The position numbers and the translations under genes were made by a program. 61,950 bases of DNA from assembly GCF_013055795.1 (NCBI RefSeq), contig NZ_JABETO010000034.1:1639-63588 (forward strand), written 5' to 3'. The notes beneath the pieces were generated by a model, which worked only from the letters and a program-made list of their open reading frames with translations, was not told where the DNA came from and did no database searches. Shown piece after piece: positions 59,335 through 61,950 of the stretch (the stretch's first letter is position 1; every line of letters begins with the position of its first letter). The stretch comes from Streptomyces sp. I05A-00742. Lineage in GTDB: Bacteria; Actinomycetota; Actinomycetes; Streptomycetales; Streptomycetaceae.

Positions 59335-60207
59335 GTGCCCGAACTGCCCGAGGTCGAGGTCGTCCGCCGCGGGCTGGTCGCCTGGGCGTGCGGCCGTACG
59401 GTCGCCTCCGTCGAGGTCCGGCACCCCCGGGCGGTGCGCCGGCACCTCGCCGGCGCCGCCGACTTCGCCGCGCAGCTCACCGGGGAACGGCTGGGGCCCG
59501 CACGGCGCCGGGGCAAGTACCTGTGGCTGCCGCTGGAGGGCCCGGCGGGGCAGGGCCGTGCCGTCCTCGCCCACCTGGGCATGAGCGGCCAGCTCCTCGT
59601 CCAGCCGGAGGACGCGCCGGACGAGAAGCACCTCCGGATCCGGCTCCGCTTCGACGACACCGCCGACACCGAGCTGCGCTTCGTCGACCAGCGCACCTTC
59701 GGCGGCCTGTCCCTCCACGACACCGTGCCGGGCACGGACGACGCGCTCCCGGACGTGATCGCCCACATCGCCCGGGACCCGCTGGACCCGGCCTTCGACG
59801 AGGCCGCCTTCCACGCGGCGCTGCGCCGCCGGCGCACCACCGTCAAGCGCGCCCTGCTCGACCAGTCGCTGATCAGCGGGGTCGGGAACATCTACGCCGA
59901 CGAGGCGCTGTGGCGCGCACGGCTGCACTTCGACCGGCCGACCGCGACCCTGACCCGGCCGCGCACCGACGAGCTGCTGACCCATATCCGCGAGGTCATG
60001 AACGAGGCCCTGGCTGCCGGTGGCACCAGCTTCGACAGCCTCTACGTCAACGTCAACGGCGAGTCCGGCTACTTCGACCGCTCGCTGGACGCCTACGGGC
60101 GGGAGGACGAGCCCTGCCGCCGCTGCGGTACGGCGATGCGCCGCAGCCCCTGGATGAACAGGTCCAGCTACTTCTGCCCCCGCTGCCAGCGGCCGCCGCG
60201 CGGGTAA
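59335..60207 (+). CDS. mutM: formamidopyrimidine-DNA glycosylase
   Basis: The protein has 290 residues from a GTG at 59335 behind GGAGGAG. The catalytic N-terminal Pro2-Glu3 (PELPEVEVVRRGL) is intact. The helix-two-turn-helix segment is LISGVGNIYADEALWRARLH, and the zinc finger is CRRCGTAMRRSP... CPRCQ. It excises oxidised purines such as 8-oxoguanine. The terminator at 59243 suggests it has its own promoter. Confidence 0.95.
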   Translation: MPELPEVEVVRRGLVAWACGRTVASVEVRHPRAVRRHLAGAADFAAQLTGERLGPARRRGKYLWLPLEGPAGQGRAVLAHLGMSGQLLVQPEDAPDEKHLRIRLRFDDTADTELRFVDQRTFGGLSLHDTVPGTDDALPDVIAHIARDPLDPAFDEAAFHAALRRRRTTVKRALLDQSLISGVGNIYADEALWRARLHFDRPTATLTRPRTDELLTHIREVMNEALAAGGTSFDSLYVNVNGESGYFDRSLDAYGREDEPCRRCGTAMRRSPWMNRSSYFCPRCQRPPRG

Positions 60208-60232
60208 CTCCTGGTCAGCGGATAAGTCCTGG

Positions 60233-60646
60233 TCAACAACCGCGCTCGGCGTCGTACCGATGCCGCGCCGCCTCGATGTCCGGCGTCCGGGTCTGTACGA
60301 GTTCGATGACGTCCATGAGCCGTCGGGCGACCTCCTCGCCGAGCGGCGTCAGGGTGTAGTCGACGCGCGGCGGATTGGTCGGCTGCGCCGTGCGGTGCAC
60401 CAGTCCGTCCCGCTCCAGCGACTGGAGGGTCTGGGACAGCATCTTCTCGCTGACGCCCTCGACCCGGCGGCGCAGTTCGTTGAAGCGGAGCGTGTTCTCC
60501 AGCAGGGCGGTGAGCGCCAGAGGTCCCCAGCGGCCCGTGATATCGCTCAGCGTCTCCCGGGACGGGCAGTCCCGCGAGAAGACATTGAAGGCGAGCGCGT
60601 CGTTGCATCCGGTCACGGTCTGCTGCACGGTGCCGTCGGCTGTCAT
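60233..60646 (-). CDS. HxlR-family transcriptional regulator
   Basis: The protein has 137 residues from the ATG at 60646 (an upstream frame to 60667 exists). HxlR features are a cysteine near the start of the domain (NVFSRDCPSRETLSDITGRW), then ALTALLENTLRFNELRRRVE, GVSEKMLSQTLQSLERDGLV and PPRVDYTLTPLGEEVARRL. The early cysteine is the redox sensor in YodB/HypR-type members. It is divergent from the flavodoxin-like reductase gene at 60777, with a pseudo-palindrome between them. Confidence 0.92.
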   Translation of the reverse strand: MTADGTVQQTVTGCNDALAFNVFSRDCPSRETLSDITGRWGPLALTALLENTLRFNELRRRVEGVSEKMLSQTLQSLERDGLVHRTAQPTNPPRVDYTLTPLGEEVARRLMDVIELVQTRTPDIEAARHRYDAERGC

Positions 60647-60688
60647 GGGCCAAGCGTACTCCTCCACAGCGCTTACCTTCAGGTTGCG

Positions 60689-60703
60689 CTATCTAAAAGT
60701 TAG
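60689..60703. promoter_or_regulatory. pseudo-palindrome CTATCTAAAAGTTAG between HxlR and reductase
   Basis: CTATCT and AGTTAG are inverted repeats around AAA, with one mismatch per arm. The site is AT-rich in a GC-rich genome and resembles HxlR-type operators (the TACTATCT/AGATAGTA type known for YodB). Confidence 0.5.
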
Positions 60704-60776
60704 TGCTTTCCTTTGGTTATCGCGCCGAGCGTTCCTCTGGCCGGCGTTCCCGTCTTTCCTCTTGAGGAGCACCCCC

Positions 60777-61361
60777 ATGACCACCCCCGTCGTGTCCATC
60801 GCCTTCCACTCCGGCTTCGGGCACACCGCCGTCATCGCCGAGGCCGTCCACAGGGGCGCCGTCGAGGCCGGCGCGACCGTCCACCTGATCGAGGTCGACA
60901 AGATCACCGAAGAGCAGTGGGCCCTGCTCGACACCTCCGACGCGATCGTCTTCGGCGCGCCGACCTACATGGGCACGGCCTCGGCCGCCTTCCACACCTT
61001 CGCCGAGGAGTCCTCCAAGCGCTGGTTCGCCAACGCCTGGCACGACAAGGTGGCGGCCGGCTTCACCAACTCCGGCTCCAAGAGCGGCGACAAGCTGAAC
61101 ACGCTCCAGTTCTTCGGCATCATCGCCGCCCAGCACGGCATGCACTGGGTGAGCCTCGGCCTGCACCCGGGCTGGAACGTGTCGACCGGATCCGAGAACG
61201 ACCTCAACCGCCTGGGCTTCTTCCTCGGCGCGGCCGCTCAGAGCAACAACGACCAGGGGCCCGAGGCCGTGCACAAGGCCGACGTCGAGACCGCCGCGCA
61301 CCTCGGCCGACGGGTCGCCGAGCAGACCCGGATCTTCGTGGCAGGCCGCGCCGCGGCCTGA
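60777..61361 (+). CDS. flavodoxin-like NAD(P)H-dependent oxidoreductase (WrbA/FMN reductase type)
   Basis: The protein has 194 residues: VSIAFHSGFGHTAVIAEAVH (FMN phosphate loop, S-G-x-G-H-T), DAIVFGAPTYMGTASAAFHT (isoalloxazine loop) and AAGFTNSGSKSGDKLNTLQF. It should reduce quinones or similar electrophiles with NAD(P)H through FMN. Regulation by the divergent HxlR protein under quinone or aldehyde stress is likely by analogy. The ATG follows TTGAGGAGCACCC. Confidence 0.9.
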   Translation: MTTPVVSIAFHSGFGHTAVIAEAVHRGAVEAGATVHLIEVDKITEEQWALLDTSDAIVFGAPTYMGTASAAFHTFAEESSKRWFANAWHDKVAAGFTNSGSKSGDKLNTLQFFGIIAAQHGMHWVSLGLHPGWNVSTGSENDLNRLGFFLGAAAQSNNDQGPEAVHKADVETAAHLGRRVAEQTRIFVAGRAAA

Positions 61362-61428
61362 TCCCGGCCCGCCGCACCGACTTCACGAGCCCGCCCCGGA
61401 ACCTTCACCCGGGGCGGGCCCGCCCGTT

Positions 61429-61950
61429 TCAGTACCCGAAGTCCTGGGTCCACCAGGGGCCGCCAGGGCCCCGGTTGACGCCGACGCCGAGGGAGCGGTA
61501 GTCGCAGTTGAGGATGTTCTGCCGGTGGCCCGCGCTGCGCATCCACGCGTCCACCACCGTGTGCGGGTCCGGATGACCCCGGGCGATGTTCTCCCCGCCG
61601 AGGTTCTTGATGCCGCGGCGGACCGCCCGGTCCCAGGGGGAGCGGCCGTCCGGGTCGGTGTGGTCGAAGAAGTCCCGCCGCGCCATGTCGTCGCTCATCG
61701 ACTGGGCGAGGGAGGTCAGCCGCGCGTCGGCGCGCAGCGGCCGGCAACCGGCCTTCGCCCGCTCGGCGTTGACCAGGGCGACGACCGTGCGCGCGGTGGA
61801 GCCCCGGAGGTCCGCCGCCGCCTCGGCGGAGGCGCGCGCGTGAGTGGCGGCGCCGTCGGCCCGCAGCCGGGCCGTGGCCGCCGCGGCCGCACCGGCGCTG
61901 GCGTGCTCGACCGTCACCGCGGTCGCTGCGGAGGCGTCGGCCCCGTCCCG
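61429..61950 (-). CDS. CAP-domain (SCP/PR1) secreted protein, N-terminus outside the window
   Basis: At least 174 residues are visible and the frame is open at the window edge, so the start and any signal peptide lie beyond 61950. The visible N-terminal part is an alanine-rich helical linker. The CAP domain follows (residues counted from the edge, about 70-174): VVALVNAERAKAGCRPLRAD, LTSLAQSMSDDMARRDFFDH, GENIARGHPDPHTVVDAWMR, SAGHRQNILNCDYRSLGVGV, ending PWWTQDFGY. It has the conserved H-x-N and G-E-N-I motifs and the H of SAGHRQN. CAP proteins are secreted; their biochemical role in bacteria is unclear. Confidence 0.9.
   Translation of the reverse strand, partial: RDGADASAATAVTVEHASAGAAAAATARLRADGAATHARASAEAAADLRGSTARTVVALVNAERAKAGCRPLRADARLTSLAQSMSDDMARRDFFDHTDPDGRSPWDRAVRRGIKNLGGENIARGHPDPHTVVDAWMRSAGHRQNILNCDYRSLGVGVNRGPGGPWWTQDFGY

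Overview
The window is chromosomal DNA from a Streptomyces species. The evidence is the very high G+C with strong third-position bias, frequent GTG starts behind GGAGG-type ribosome sites, two conservons (cvnABCD), a DUF397 protein, a Tpg-like telomere-protein fragment, and a gene order from leuB to mutM that I recognise from the S. coelicolor chromosome (about SCO5522 to SCO5573).

Positions 1 to about 9,000 look like an accessory, decaying stretch. It holds a DUF397 fragment, an HxlR regulator divergent from a dinucleotide-binding reductase, a SUKH (SMI1/KNR4) protein, remnants of ISL3 and IS481 transposases, a frameshifted endonuclease VII-like gene, a truncated Tpg-like gene, a WYL regulator divergent from a VOC protein with a palindromic operator candidate between them, a frameshifted gene of unknown function and several very small ORFs. 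Lower third-position GC, frameshifts and transposase scars set it apart from the rest.

From 9,000 to the right end the window is conserved core. A branched-chain amino acid set (leuB, ilvE, cimA and, further right, ndgR, leuC, leuD) is interleaved with a secreted purple acid phosphatase, an MHS-family transporter, a YceI protein and a Tat-exported polysaccharide lyase. The acetyl/acyl-CoA carboxylase pair accB-accE is followed by two adjacent conservons on the minus strand. gltX and a HAD hydrolase lead into six tRNA genes (2 Gln, 4 Glu). GluRS probably charges both tRNA species, so enzyme and substrates are encoded side by side.

After a MEDS-STAS protein and the ndgR/leuCD locus come hup (HU with a lysine-rich tail), cofC, plsC, gpsA, ddlA, a DUF3515 lipoprotein, a stand-alone Lrp/AsnC ligand-binding domain, thiL, thiD, rpmB, a DAK2/FakA-like gene, recG, rsmD, coaD, a DivIVA-like coiled-coil gene, a DUF177 (YceD) gene, rpmF, rnc and mutM. 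A second HxlR/flavodoxin divergent pair and a truncated CAP-domain gene close the window.

The most striking non-coding feature is a family of five long palindromic intergenic elements. They share a core of about 50 bases and outer arms that pair with each other. The three two-armed copies lie between convergent genes; the two one-armed copies lie between co-oriented genes. Paired changes in the core keep the stems intact.
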